DNA of 49,530 nt, taken from contig CAMHQD010000017.1 of the NCBI GenBank assembly GCA_946187345.1, positions 1-49,530 of the forward strand. The letters are read 5' to 3'. Positions within the stretch are counted from its first letter, which is position 1, and each line of letters begins with the position of its first letter. Shown here piece after piece: positions 1 to 8,357 of the stretch. Position numbers and translations under genes: made by a program. This DNA is from an uncultured Porphyromonadaceae bacterium. GTDB taxonomy: Bacteria > Bacteroidota > Bacteroidia > Bacteroidales > Muribaculaceae. The notes beneath the pieces were generated by a model. It was not told where the DNA came from and did no database searches. It saw nothing but the letters and a program-made list of their open reading frames with translations.

Positions 1-537
1 GTGCATGACAAGAAGATTCACAGTTATTGGACGCATCCCAATCACTGGGACAACTGTGCCGCCGACGATTCGATAATCGGCTACCTCAGTCGCCACAATA
101 TCAAGGCGGTGGCTTTGCTGCCGATGTGCCACCGCGCTGACCGTGACGGCTGCATCGCTTGGCGCGACTGCTGGGACGACGTTAAGGTGATGATTGACGA
201 TCTCGTGAGCAGGGGATTGGTTGACCCCAAGCGCGTCTATCTGGCCGGCTCGTCGGACGGCGGGCGCGGCACATGGGACTATGCCGCCGAGCACCCGGAG
301 GTGTTTGCCGCGGCAATCTCGATGTCGTGCAGCGAGCCGCGCATGGTGTCGATACCGGTCTACTTCTTCGGCACGGCCAGCGAGATGGACTGCACTCAGC
401 GTGTGGAGGAGTTGCGGCGCGAGGGCGCCTCCATCGTGCGGTATGAGTACTGCAAGGAGTTCCGTCACGGCGGTGACGCGGCGCGCTGCGACGACGCGTT
501 GCTCACTGAGTTTTTCGGCCACACAAAAAGATTGTAG
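1..537 (+). CDS. alpha/beta-hydrolase (esterase-like), 5' partial
   Basis: This is the C-terminal part of an alpha/beta-hydrolase-fold enzyme, cut by the window edge; the GTG at position 1 need not be the true start. The nucleophile elbow GSSDGG is at residues 83-88 of the visible part, with the likely catalytic Ser85. It follows the strand-turn VDPKRVYLAG that is typical of esterase and polyhydroxybutyrate-depolymerase-like hydrolases. Candidate acid and base are Asp130 and His156 (FRHGG). The N-terminal region that carries the oxyanion-hole motif is missing, so the gene begins upstream. Substrate cannot be told from sequence; a carboxylesterase acting on plant or host esters is plausible in a gut Bacteroidales but is inference. 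A sigma-54 promoter begins 6 bases after its stop codon and serves the next transcript. Confidence 0.7.
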   Translation: MHDKKIHSYWTHPNHWDNCAADDSIIGYLSRHNIKAVALLPMCHRADRDGCIAWRDCWDDVKVMIDDLVSRGLVDPKRVYLAGSSDGGRGTWDYAAEHPEVFAAAISMSCSEPRMVSIPVYFFGTASEMDCTQRVEELRREGASIVRYEYCKEFRHGGDAARCDDALLTEFFGHTKRL

Positions 538-543
538 ATGTTG

Positions 544-559
544 TGGCATGGTTTTTGCA
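544..559 (+). promoter_or_regulatory. sigma-54 (RpoN) promoter, -24/-12
   Basis: TGGCATG, four bases, then TTGCA matches the RpoN consensus TGGCAYR-N4-TTGCW, with GG (545-546) and GC (557-558) at the required spacing. It lies directly after the hydrolase stop codon and points at the gene starting at 718. The expected transcription start is near 570. No enhancer-binding-protein site could be recognised upstream. Confidence 0.7.
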
Positions 560-595
560 TATAGAGGGTGCAGTAGTTTCTTAATTTGATATTAT

Positions 596-625
596 ATGAA
601 AAAAAGAGCACGCCCTTTAGGGTGA
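596..625 (+). CDS. possible 9-codon leader peptide
   Basis: ATG to TGA encodes MKKRARPLG, a very basic nonapeptide. It sits between the sigma-54 promoter and the terminator-like hairpin at 654-706, which is where an attenuator leader peptide would be expected. There is no ribosome-binding site and no run of a single regulatory amino acid, so translation is speculative. Confidence 0.2.
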   Translation: MKKRARPLG

Positions 626-653
626 AATAGTGAGCAATCTCTGATTAAAAGAG

Positions 654-706
654 GTGTGTAACAGTTCTCGGGCCATTGCGGCCGGGGATTGTTACACACT
701 TTTTTT
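654..706 (+). terminator. terminator/attenuator hairpin
   Basis: A perfect 10-bp stem, GTGTGTAACA (654-663) with TGTTACACAC (690-699), encloses a GC-rich 26-base loop and is followed by seven Ts (700-706). This is a textbook intrinsic terminator, yet it lies downstream of a promoter and only 11 bases before the start codon at 718. It would either attenuate that gene or end a small RNA of about 135 nt. Confidence 0.65.
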
Positions 707-717
707 ACAGAGAGATC

Positions 718-1122
718 ATGGACAAGTTTGGATTTTTGGGACGGGTGGCCGGTGTGTCGCCCGATGGCACGCTCACAATGATGGGCGTGCGGGAGTTTGC
801 CGAGGCTCGCGTCGAGCGCGAGCGTGAGTTGGCCCGGGTGCCGATAGGGGAGCGCGTGGCGGGCTACTATCGACTGGGACAAACCGCCGAGGCTATCGGT
901 TTGGTACACACGGCGGTGGAACTTTACCGCCGCTCGGTGAACATTGCTCTCAAGGCCGATTGCAAGGGCAACCGCTTCCGCTACGTTGCCGAGGCCGAGC
1001 GGGCCGCCTCGGCCGCCGACAGGCTGCTGCGGTCGGTGGGAATGAGTGAATTGGCGACTTTGCGTCGCTACGTGCGAGAGGTCTACGACGCTATCCGCAG
1101 CGACCGCTACGACATCTCATAG
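718..1122 (+). CDS. hypothetical protein, sigma-54-driven
   Basis: A 134-residue soluble protein starting MDKFGFLGRVAG. No signal peptide or membrane segment is visible, and I do not recognise the family. It is rich in Arg, Glu and Ala. The central helices (residues 55-75, YYRLGQTAEAIGLVHTAVEL) have a tetratricopeptide-like look, so a small helical protein is likely. A longer reading frame extends to 676 but would run through the terminator hairpin, so the ATG at 718, just past the T-run, is preferred. Control by RpoN plus an attenuator-like hairpin is inferred from the upstream sequence. The TAG stop (1120-1122) opens directly into a TAGCATG heptamer array. Confidence 0.6.
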   Translation: MDKFGFLGRVAGVSPDGTLTMMGVREFAEARVERERELARVPIGERVAGYYRLGQTAEAIGLVHTAVELYRRSVNIALKADCKGNRFRYVAEAERAASAADRLLRSVGMSELATLRRYVREVYDAIRSDRYDIS

Positions 1123-1158
1123 TCGTGTAGCATGTAGCGTGTAGCATGTAGCATGTAG
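1120..1158 (+). repeat. TAGCATG heptamer array
   Basis: Four TAGCRTG units (1128-1155) plus a terminal TAG, preceded by the octamer TAGTCGTG whose TAG is the stop codon of the preceding gene. This is one of at least seven copies of this family in the window. Confidence 0.85.
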
Positions 1159-1182
1159 GGCCTGGCCGCCCACGACAAGTGG

Positions 1183-1234
1183 AGCCCCGTAGGGGCGACA
1201 GGTATCAGGTGAAATCTGTCGCCCCTACGGGGCT
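1183..1234. repeat. 19-bp GC-rich palindromic (REP-like) element
   Basis: AGCCCCGTAGGGGCGACAG (1183-1201) and its exact reverse complement (1216-1234) surround a 14-base spacer. Each arm also contains the self-complementary-looking CCCCGTAGGGG. Related copies lie at 7313-7360 and 16903-16953. A partial relative (CCCCTGACGGGG) follows near 1305. The element lies between two convergent genes, where it could also act as a bidirectional terminator. Confidence 0.8.
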
Positions 1235-1353
1235 TCAATGATTTAAGTTTCAATTATCTGTTGCGTGGGTTACGCTTCGCTTCACCCCCGCCTATGGGCT
1301 GTCGCCCCTGACGGGGCTCTCGTTGCCGCGTGCGGCCAGGCCTTGGCCAGACC

Positions 1354-1384
1354 CTACGTGCTACATGCTACACGCTACATGCTA
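1354..1384 (-). repeat. TAGCATG heptamer array (minus orientation)
   Basis: Read on the minus strand: TAG, CATGTAG-type units, four heptamers with one-base variants. The first TAG (1382-1384) is the stop codon of the LRR-dockerin gene, so the array begins on the stop codon itself. Confidence 0.85.
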
Positions 1385-4300
1385 ATGGGTGAGGATGTAC
1401 TCGAGGATGGCGTTGACGTCGCCCACGTCGACGCCGGTGTCGCCGTTAACGTTGAACTTGTCGTCGGTTTTGCCGGCGAGGATGGCCTCGAGCACGGCGT
1501 TCACGTCGCCCACGTCAACCTTGGTGTCGCTGTTGACGTCAAACTTGTTGCCGCCGGAGGCAAACTCGAGCGTCCACTCGTCGATCTCGAGTGCTGGGTC
1601 GCTGTCGCCGATGAATAGCAGCGCGCTGCCGCCGGGCACGAACTTATCGCTTGTGGGATGCTTGAACAGTGACGCCTCGCTGTCCCAATACCAACGCTTC
1701 AACTCATCGGCAGGTGTGTAGGTTGAGCCCACCCAGTTCCTTGTGAGGTAGTTGTCCCAATTTTGTGGCAGGTCCATGCCGCTAACGTCGCCCTCGAACG
1801 GCTCAAGTTTGTAGATTTGTCCCTTCGTGAGGCCCGTGAGCACGACGCCGTTCTCGTTGTAGTTCACATTGTCGGCTATGAGTTTGGTGGTCTTGAGCGT
1901 TTTCTTGCTCTCGTCATAGCCGGTCACGGCGTGGGCCTCAAAGCCGAGTTCCTCGCCCAGTGTGGCGTAGTCGACCCACTCGAGGTAGCAACTGACGGGC
2001 TGCACCTCGCCCTCGGCGCGGATGAACGGGCGCAGTTGCGCGGCATACTCGCCGTCATTCATGTCCCAGTCCAGGCAGTAGTCATAGGCTTTCTTGAAGT
2101 AGGCATTGTCGATGTAGAACTTGAAACCGTCCTTGTTGTGGTCAAAGATATAACTGTCGTCGAAATCTGTGCTCATGTCAAGCGGCGTGAGTATGGTCAC
2201 CGACGGACAATTGGGCATCTCGGTGAATGCTTGCTCGCCAATGATGATTGGGTTGTTGAAGGTCAAGTCGTGCTGCACGGCGCAGCCTTCGAAGGCGTGG
2301 TGGCCAATCGTGAGGATGGAGGCGGTGGGACCGGATATCTGTTCCATAACTGTCGTGCCGGCAAGCACGCTATCGCCCAGTTCCACCATGAGGAACTTCT
2401 TGCCGGTGATGCGGTCGGTCTCGATGTAGTCAATTGTAAATTCCTCGGCTGCCTTTATATTCGGGTGGTAGACGTAGGACGCCCAACCATCGTAGTGGGT
2501 CTTCACGCCGGTTTCGGGGTCGGTGAAGTCGCCGGTGATTGTAGCCATCACGCTCATGTGGTAATAGTTGCTATAGTTGTTTCCCCAGATAAAGTCGAAC
2601 GCGCCCGCCTCAACATTCTTGCCGGCGCCGATAATCTTCTTCCATTGCTCAACTTGACCCACCGGAACACGCGTCACCTGGTTGGAAGCCGCTGCCGACA
2701 ACGCGAAATCGCTACTTAGACGCTTGGTGGGGAGGTTGATATTCAAATCCTGCATGCCGTAGCAGGCCGAGGCAAAGTGCTTGCCGAGTGTGGTGACCGA
2801 ACTCGGTACCACCATGCGAGAGATGCCGTTGCAGTTATAGAACGCGTAGTCGCCAATCTTTTTTATGCCATAAGGCAAAATCACGTCACCCTCAATCTTG
2901 GCGTAAATGAAAGCGTTCTCTCCAATGCTCTCGAGCGAACTTGGGAAATGGAACTGATGCAAATAGTTGGCACTGCTTGCCGCGAATGCATAGTCGCCAA
3001 TGTTCTTGATGTTGGGCAGATTGACCGAGGAGATGTTGGAGTTGCTATAGGCCGCCCACGATGCGATGTCGCTTACCAACCATCCCCCGCTGATGGAGAA
3101 CAAGGTGCCCGAATTGGGGAACGCGTACTCGCCCAGCGTGGTCACGCCATAACACTTGCCACGATAACTGACAGTGGTGGGGATTTTGATGTCGGCCTTA
3201 ATGGTGGTGGCGACACCGCTTTGCAACCGGACAGTGCCATTGGCGTCGTGCTGCTCATCGTCCTCGTCTTGATAAGACATATTGTTGCTGTCCAATATCG
3301 AGTAGTAGGCAGTGCCGTAGCCGGAGAGCGCTTGCGAGAAGTCGTAGGCAAACACGTTGTTAGCGTTGTAACTCTTGAAGCCTGTCCAGCCGGCAGTCTT
3401 ATAGTCAGCCTCCTTATTGTAAGGCACGTGCAGGTTGACGTTGGGCACGATGGTGGGTGCCGACGACGAGCCGAACACTTGCGACATCGACATCGCCGGA
3501 GGGGTGTTCTTGTTGATATATAGGTCGGTCAAGGCAGTGCAACCCTGCAGGAAGTTATTGCTGTATGACGTCACCGAGCCGGGGAAAGAAATATTCTTCA
3601 AGGCGGAGGCTCTCAGGAAGGCATACGAGTTGATTGAAGTGACGCCGTAAGGAATCTCAAGTTCCGTAATCCTGTAGCAATCCTGGAACGCGTACGCCGC
3701 GATGGTAGTGAGATTGTCGGTGAAAGTGATGAGGGAGCGGCCCTCGGGCTGGCGAATGAGGCGTGTCTTGTCCTTGCTGTAGAGCGTGCCGTAGACAGAG
3801 GTGTAGGTAGGATTGTCGGCATGCGGAGCGATGGAGATGAGGCTCTTGGCGCCGTCGGCGGCGTAGTTAAAGGCGGTCAACGAGGCCGGCAGGCTCAGTT
3901 GGGTGAGCGGCGTGCCGCTGACGATGCTGTTGCCCAATGTGGTGATGCCCTCGTTGAGGGTGAACGTCGTGAGGTTTGAGCACCCGGAGAAGGCCTCATA
4001 TTTCACTTCGTTGCCGTAAACGTTGGCCGTGGTGAGGCCGGTGCAATTCTTGAAAGCATTCTGGCCGATTACCTCGAGGTTAGGGCAGTTCGACAAGTTT
4101 ACGCTTTTGATGGACGTATTGCCGTAGCAACAATTTGCCGCGATATTGGTCACCTTGAACCTTATGGTGTTTGGCAACGTGCCATCGGCCGGACTGAAGT
4201 CGGAGGTGCTCTCATTGGCACCGGTGATCATCATCTTGCGCTGGACGCTCGAATTCTTGCTAAACGGACGGACATCTTGTTCCTCAATGCAGCCGTAGTA

Positions 4301-4909
4301 GTAGCGGCCGGTGCCATAGTTGATGCCGAAGTCGTGGCAATCACTATCGGTGACGACGTTGGTGAACATCGTGAAACCCGTCAAGTTCTTGTAACTGGAC
4401 GTTGACACGTCACACCCGTTGGGAATGTGCAGCGTCATGCCCGAGTTGTTGGGGAAGATGTTGGCGTTGATGGCCTTGGGGTGAACACTCGAGTAGTAAA
4501 CTTCCTTGAGGCTGGTGCAGCCGGCAAAGACGCTGTTATACATCGCACTCGCCGAACTCGGTATGTGCACTGTTGCCAAGTTGGTGCAGCCCGCGAATGC
4601 CTCGTTCATGATGTAGGTGGTTCCCCAAGCGATTGACAAGTAGATGAGCCTTGTGTTGCCCTTGAACGCTTGAGAGTTAATCTGGGCGATGCGATACTTC
4701 GTGCCGTTGTACTCAACGTAGGTCGGGATGCTGATAGAGGATGAGGCGGCGCCGGTGGTGCTCACTCCGAGCACGTAGGCGTCCTCGCTGGACAAGTCAA
4801 TCTTGTAATTGAGGTTGCCGCGCTCAAAAGTCACCGTTTCGGCACCGGCGGCAAGGGCCGTCAGCAGCGCGAGCAGAATGGACAGAAATGAGTAACGAAT
4901 TGTTTTCAT
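1382..4909 (-). CDS. BspA-like leucine-rich-repeat surface protein with dockerin-like C-terminus
   Basis: A 1175-residue secreted protein. The chosen start gives a clean signal peptide (MKTIRYSFLSILLALLTALA, cleaved near AAGAET); the frame extends 26 codons upstream without a better start. Most of the protein is BspA/Treponema-type LRR_5 repeats (patterns such as AFxxCxxLTxxxIP and SVTTLGKHF). The last ~55 residues are a dockerin-like EF-hand pair with two copies of the Ca-binding segment DVNxDxxVDVGDVNAxL. Such proteins are usually extracellular adhesion or ligand-binding proteins in Bacteroidales; the ligand is unknown. The stop codon is the first TAG of a TAGCATG array. It is divergent from the M13 peptidase gene. 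Confidence 0.85.
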   Translation of the reverse strand: MKTIRYSFLSILLALLTALAAGAETVTFERGNLNYKIDLSSEDAYVLGVSTTGAASSSISIPTYVEYNGTKYRIAQINSQAFKGNTRLIYLSIAWGTTYIMNEAFAGCTNLATVHIPSSASAMYNSVFAGCTSLKEVYYSSVHPKAINANIFPNNSGMTLHIPNGCDVSTSSYKNLTGFTMFTNVVTDSDCHDFGINYGTGRYYYGCIEEQDVRPFSKNSSVQRKMMITGANESTSDFSPADGTLPNTIRFKVTNIAANCCYGNTSIKSVNLSNCPNLEVIGQNAFKNCTGLTTANVYGNEVKYEAFSGCSNLTTFTLNEGITTLGNSIVSGTPLTQLSLPASLTAFNYAADGAKSLISIAPHADNPTYTSVYGTLYSKDKTRLIRQPEGRSLITFTDNLTTIAAYAFQDCYRITELEIPYGVTSINSYAFLRASALKNISFPGSVTSYSNNFLQGCTALTDLYINKNTPPAMSMSQVFGSSSAPTIVPNVNLHVPYNKEADYKTAGWTGFKSYNANNVFAYDFSQALSGYGTAYYSILDSNNMSYQDEDDEQHDANGTVRLQSGVATTIKADIKIPTTVSYRGKCYGVTTLGEYAFPNSGTLFSISGGWLVSDIASWAAYSNSNISSVNLPNIKNIGDYAFAASSANYLHQFHFPSSLESIGENAFIYAKIEGDVILPYGIKKIGDYAFYNCNGISRMVVPSSVTTLGKHFASACYGMQDLNINLPTKRLSSDFALSAAASNQVTRVPVGQVEQWKKIIGAGKNVEAGAFDFIWGNNYSNYYHMSVMATITGDFTDPETGVKTHYDGWASYVYHPNIKAAEEFTIDYIETDRITGKKFLMVELGDSVLAGTTVMEQISGPTASILTIGHHAFEGCAVQHDLTFNNPIIIGEQAFTEMPNCPSVTILTPLDMSTDFDDSYIFDHNKDGFKFYIDNAYFKKAYDYCLDWDMNDGEYAAQLRPFIRAEGEVQPVSCYLEWVDYATLGEELGFEAHAVTGYDESKKTLKTTKLIADNVNYNENGVVLTGLTKGQIYKLEPFEGDVSGMDLPQNWDNYLTRNWVGSTYTPADELKRWYWDSEASLFKHPTSDKFVPGGSALLFIGDSDPALEIDEWTLEFASGGNKFDVNSDTKVDVGDVNAVLEAILAGKTDDKFNVNGDTGVDVGDVNAILEYILTH

Positions 4910-4945
4910 AAGCAATATGTTTAGTTGTGAATAAAATGCGAACTG

Positions 4946-4980
4946 CAAAAATAAACAAATTTTCTTAATAATCTTACAAA
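4946..4980 (-). promoter_or_regulatory. putative Bacteroidetes-type promoter of the LRR gene
   Basis: On the minus strand TATTTTTG (4946-4953) fits the -7 element TAnnTTTG and lies about 37 bases before the start codon. The nearest TTTG (4977-4980) is 23 bases upstream, a little more than the usual 19-20, so the -33 match is imperfect. Confidence 0.4.
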
Positions 4981-5068
4981 TATTCACGTTTTTTTGGCGC
5001 GCCGCGAGTTTTTAAGGCTTTCGGCGAGTTTTTAGGAGGAATTGCAACAAAATGTGGCGAAACTTTTA

Positions 5069-5076
5069 TACCTTTG
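5069..5076 (+). promoter_or_regulatory. putative -7 element of the M13 peptidase gene
   Basis: TACCTTTG fits TAnnTTTG. No well-spaced TTTG is present upstream (a TTG lies 24 bases away), so this is tentative. It would give a leader of roughly 115 nt that ends in the GGTNAAC array. Confidence 0.3.
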
Positions 5077-5156
5077 TGCCCACAAAGCCGCCACGAGGTG
5101 GCTGCGCACCGGACGGAGGCGGAATGTATGCCGCCATAGCGTGCGGTATGGCCAAT

Positions 5157-5184
5157 AGTCAACGATAAACGGTCAACGGCAAAC
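5157..5184 (+). repeat. GGTNAAC heptamer array before the M13 peptidase start
   Basis: Four degenerate heptamers (AGTCAAC, GATAAAC, GGTCAAC, GGCAAAC), followed by CTTTATA and then the ATG 15 bases after the last unit. The same layout recurs before atpC, atpB, atpH and atpG. Confidence 0.8.
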
Positions 5185-5199
5185 CTTTATATTAATGAT

Positions 5200-7218
5200 A
5201 TGAGAAAAAAACTATTTCTGATGATGGCAGTCACTGCTATGACGGTCGCCGCGCAAAGCGGTGGAGTAAACCGCGCCGACATGAACCTGAATGTCAGTCC
5301 GGGCGAGGATTTCTATGAGTACGCCGGTGGCGGCTGGATGGCCGCGAACCCGCTCAAGCCCGAGTATTCGAGTTATGGAGTGTTTAACGACCTGGCCGAG
5401 AACAACCGCAAGCAGTTGCGCGACCTCTTTGCCGAACTTGCCACGCAGCGCCACGAGCGCGGCAGCGTGGGGCAGAAAGTGACCGACCTCTACGCTCTGG
5501 CGATGGACAGCGTGCGCCTCAACGCTGAGGGTGCCGCGCCGCTCAAGGCCGATCTGGCCGCTATCGCCGCGTGGAAGCGCAAGGGCGGTGACCTCACCGC
5601 GTTTGTCGCCCGAGAGCACCTCGCCAACGGCAACCCCTTCTTTGGCATCGGTGTTGAAACCGACCTCAAAAACAGCGACATGAATGTGATGTGGTTGAGC
5701 GCCGGCACAACCGGTCTGCCCGACCGCGACTACTACCTCAACACCGACGCCGACAGCCGCAAGATCCAGCAGCAATACCGCGACTATCTCGAGAAGATGT
5801 TCATGCTCGCCGCCGGCTACAAGAAGAAGGACGCCAAGGTCGCCGCCACGACCATCTACGACATCGAGTATAAGTTTGCCCAGGCCAAACTCGACCGTGC
5901 CGCGGCCCGCGACTACACCAAACTCTACAACCTGCGCACGGTGGCCGACCTGCAGCGCGACTATCCCGCCATCGACTGGCAGCGTTACTTTGACCTGATG
6001 GGAGTGAAGAACCTCACCACCATCATCCTCACCGAGCCCGCCGTGATGGAGGTGGCCAACGGCCTGATGGCTACCCTCACCGACCGCCAACTGCGTGACT
6101 ACGTCACCGGCGAACTCATCACGGGCAACACCGGCTACCTGAGCGACGAGATTGGCGAGGCGTCATTCGACTTCTACGGCCGCACCCTGAGCGGACAGAA
6201 GGAGCGCCGCCCGCGCTGGAAGCGCGCCCTGGGCATCCCCAACGGACTGCTGGGTGAGGCCGTGGGCGAGATGTACGTGCAGCGTTACTTCGCCGGCGAG
6301 AGCAAGCAGCGCATGATGCAACTCATCACCGCCCTGCGCAAGTCGCTGGCCCAACACATCGCGTCGCTCACGTGGATGAGCGACACAACCAAGGTGAACG
6401 CTCTGGTGAAACTCAACTCGTTCACCGTCAAAATCGGCTATCCCGACAAGTGGCGCGACTATAGCGGCCTGACCGTGGACCCGTCACTGTCGCTATACGA
6501 GAACATCAAGGCCGCGCGCGTGTTTGAGACGCGCCGCAACCTTGACAAGTGCGGCAAGCCGGTCGACAAGGACGAGTGGGGTATGACACCGCAAACGGTG
6601 AACGCCTATTATAACCCGACGACCAACGAGATCTGCTTCCCGGCCGCCATCCTGCAGCCGCCCTTCTTTGATGTCAACGCCGACGATGCCACCAACTACG
6701 GCGCCATCGGTGTGGTGATCGGCCACGAGATGACCCACGGCTTTGACGACCAGGGCCGCAACTTCGACGCCGCCGGCAACATGACCGACTGGTGGACCGA
6801 GGGCGACGCGGCGCGCTTCACCGAGGCGGCCGAGAAATTGGCGGCACAGTTTGACCAACTCATCGTCGTGGGCGAGCAGCACGCCAACGGCCACCTGACG
6901 CTGGGCGAGAACATCGCCGACCAGGGCGGCCTGCGCATCGCCTTTGACGCCTTCCGCCAGACGCAGCAGTTCAAGGCTGGTAAGGAGGTGGACGGTTTCA
7001 CTCCGGCTCAGCGGTTCTACTTGAGTTACGGCCGCATCTGGGCCGAGAACAACACCGACGAGGCGATTTACCAGCAGACCAAGAGCGACCCGCACTCGAT
7101 TGGGCGTTACCGCGTGAACGCCACCCTGCGCAATATCGACACGTTCTTTGAGGCCTTCGGCATCCACGAGGGCGACAAGATGTGGCTCGCTCCCGACCAG
7201 CGCGCCATCATCTGGTGA
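5200..7218 (+). CDS. pepO: M13 family zinc metallopeptidase (PepO/neprilysin-like)
   Basis: A 672-residue secreted endopeptidase, full length for the M13 family. An N-terminal signal peptide (MRKKLFLMMAVTAMTVAAQS) has no lipobox Cys, so a periplasmic location is expected. The zinc site is complete: HEMTH at 509-513 and the third ligand in GENIAD (Glu570, with Asp574). The upstream substrate-binding signature NAYYNP and the C-terminal conserved tail ending in IIW are also present. M13 enzymes cleave short peptides on the amino side of hydrophobic residues. The gene stands alone, divergent from an LRR gene and convergent with the M48 operon. Its leader carries a heptamer array shared with the ATP synthase genes. 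Confidence 0.92.
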   Translation: MRKKLFLMMAVTAMTVAAQSGGVNRADMNLNVSPGEDFYEYAGGGWMAANPLKPEYSSYGVFNDLAENNRKQLRDLFAELATQRHERGSVGQKVTDLYALAMDSVRLNAEGAAPLKADLAAIAAWKRKGGDLTAFVAREHLANGNPFFGIGVETDLKNSDMNVMWLSAGTTGLPDRDYYLNTDADSRKIQQQYRDYLEKMFMLAAGYKKKDAKVAATTIYDIEYKFAQAKLDRAAARDYTKLYNLRTVADLQRDYPAIDWQRYFDLMGVKNLTTIILTEPAVMEVANGLMATLTDRQLRDYVTGELITGNTGYLSDEIGEASFDFYGRTLSGQKERRPRWKRALGIPNGLLGEAVGEMYVQRYFAGESKQRMMQLITALRKSLAQHIASLTWMSDTTKVNALVKLNSFTVKIGYPDKWRDYSGLTVDPSLSLYENIKAARVFETRRNLDKCGKPVDKDEWGMTPQTVNAYYNPTTNEICFPAAILQPPFFDVNADDATNYGAIGVVIGHEMTHGFDDQGRNFDAAGNMTDWWTEGDAARFTEAAEKLAAQFDQLIVVGEQHANGHLTLGENIADQGGLRIAFDAFRQTQQFKAGKEVDGFTPAQRFYLSYGRIWAENNTDEAIYQQTKSDPHSIGRYRVNATLRNIDTFFEAFGIHEGDKMWLAPDQRAIIW

Positions 7219-7238
7219 GGCGCCGTGTAGCAGCGGGT

Positions 7239-7499
7239 GCCCTGTCAGGGGCGACAGTTCGTAGGCGGGGGCGTTAGCCCCCGTGACAACGCGAATATAA
7301 ATCGATTATTAACCCCGTAGGGGCGACAGGTCTCCGACGAAATCTGTCGCCCCTACGGGGCTAATAATAGTGAAGAGTGACTCATAATACGGGGGCTGTC
7401 GCCCCCGCCTATGGGCTGTCACCCGCTATCGCGGGTTTCCCGTCGCGGATTGCGGCCAGGCCAAGCCCTACGTGCTACATGCTACATGCTACATGCTCA
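7239..7499. repeat. composite GC-rich palindrome cluster plus TAGCATG array
   Basis: The 278-base convergent gap holds only repeats. In order: CCTGTCAGGGGCGACAG, then a GGCGGGGGC/GCCCCC palindrome; CCCCGTAGGGGCGACAG (7313-7329) with its exact inverse (7344-7360), 14 bases apart; a CCCGCTATCGCGGG hairpin; GCGGCCAGGCC; and a minus-oriented TAGCATG array (7468-7499). The array's first unit carries the TGA stop of the M48 gene as TGAGCATG. The same module order is seen at 1165-1384 and 16737-17055. Confidence 0.75.
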
Positions 7500-8288
7500 C
7501 TTGGCGTATTGTTTCTTGACCTCGGGGAGCCAGCCTTGGATGTCCTTGATGCGGGTGGAGTGGCTGGGGTGTGAACTGAGGAACTCCGGCGTGGAACTGG
7601 AACTGTTGGCGGCCATCTTCTGCCAGAAGGTGACGGCGCAGTCAGGATTGTAGCCGGCGATGGTCATCAGCACAAGGCCGATTTTGTCGGCCTCGCTCTC
7701 GTGCTTGCGCGAGAAGGGTTGCATCACGCCGTATTGCGCGCCCAGGCCATAGACCTGTTGGGCGATTTGCTGGGTGGCGTAACTCTTGCTGCGGGTCGCC
7801 ATGCTAACGGCTGCCGCGCCATACTGGGCGAGCACCTGCTGGCTCATGCGCTCGTTGCTGTGCTTGGCCACGGCGTGCGCCACCTCGTGACCCATAACAA
7901 CGGCGAGTTCGTCATCACTGCCCACGAGTTTCATGATGCCCTCATAGACAACAATTTTGCCGCCGGGCATACACCAGGCGTTCACCTCGTCGCTCTTGAC
8001 CAGATTGAACTCCCACGCGAAGTTTTTCACCTCGTCGGCGAGGCCGTTGGCCTTGAGGTAGGCCTCGGTGGCGGCGGCGATGCGTTTGCCCACACGCGTC
8101 ACCTGGGCACTCTGGGTCGTCTTGGTGCTCTTGGTGGCGCTTTGCATGAACGAGGCGTAACTCGTCAGGCTCGACTGGAGCACCTCGCTGTCGTTGACCA
8201 GATTGAGTTGGCTGCGTCCCGTGATGGGGACGGTGCTGCAGGCGGAAATCATCACCGCCGCGGCAAAAAGAAAAATAGTCTTTTTCAT
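7497..8288 (-). CDS. M48 family metallopeptidase lipoprotein
   Basis: A 263-residue lipoprotein peptidase. The N-terminus MKKTIFLFAAAVMISACS has a lipobox with Cys17. The metal site is HEVAH (134-138) with the third ligand in ESEAD (Glu197), and the protein ends with the conserved SSHPSHSTRI region. No membrane helices other than the signal are present, so it resembles the periplasmic LoiP/YcaL/BepA branch rather than HtpX. Members degrade misfolded outer-membrane proteins; the exact substrate here is unknown. It is the last gene of the minus-strand run trmB-mrp-M48, 66 bases after mrp, with a TAGCATG array between them. Confidence 0.88.
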   Translation of the reverse strand: MKKTIFLFAAAVMISACSTVPITGRSQLNLVNDSEVLQSSLTSYASFMQSATKSTKTTQSAQVTRVGKRIAAATEAYLKANGLADEVKNFAWEFNLVKSDEVNAWCMPGGKIVVYEGIMKLVGSDDELAVVMGHEVAHAVAKHSNERMSQQVLAQYGAAAVSMATRSKSYATQQIAQQVYGLGAQYGVMQPFSRKHESEADKIGLVLMTIAGYNPDCAVTFWQKMAANSSSSTPEFLSSHPSHSTRIKDIQGWLPEVKKQYAK

Positions 8289-8326
8289 TTTTAGTTATAT
8301 CGTTGTTTTTTCGATTTTTCGAGTGG

Positions 8327-8357
8327 CTACATGCTACGTGCTACATGCTACATGCTA
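8327..8357 (-). repeat. TAGCATG heptamer array between mrp and the M48 gene
   Basis: Four heptamers (three CTACATG and one CTACGTG as read on plus) followed by CTA. On the minus strand the first TAG (8355-8357) is the mrp stop codon, so the array starts on the stop codon. Confidence 0.85.

Noticed and set aside
1763-2719. Long plus-strand reading frames antisense to the LRR gene, and many similar frames opposite nuo, atp, trmB, mrp and efflux genes
   Set aside because: They are shadows of high-G+C coding sequence: composition is odd (rich in His, Arg, Val), there are no recognisable domains, and the opposite strand carries clearly conserved proteins.
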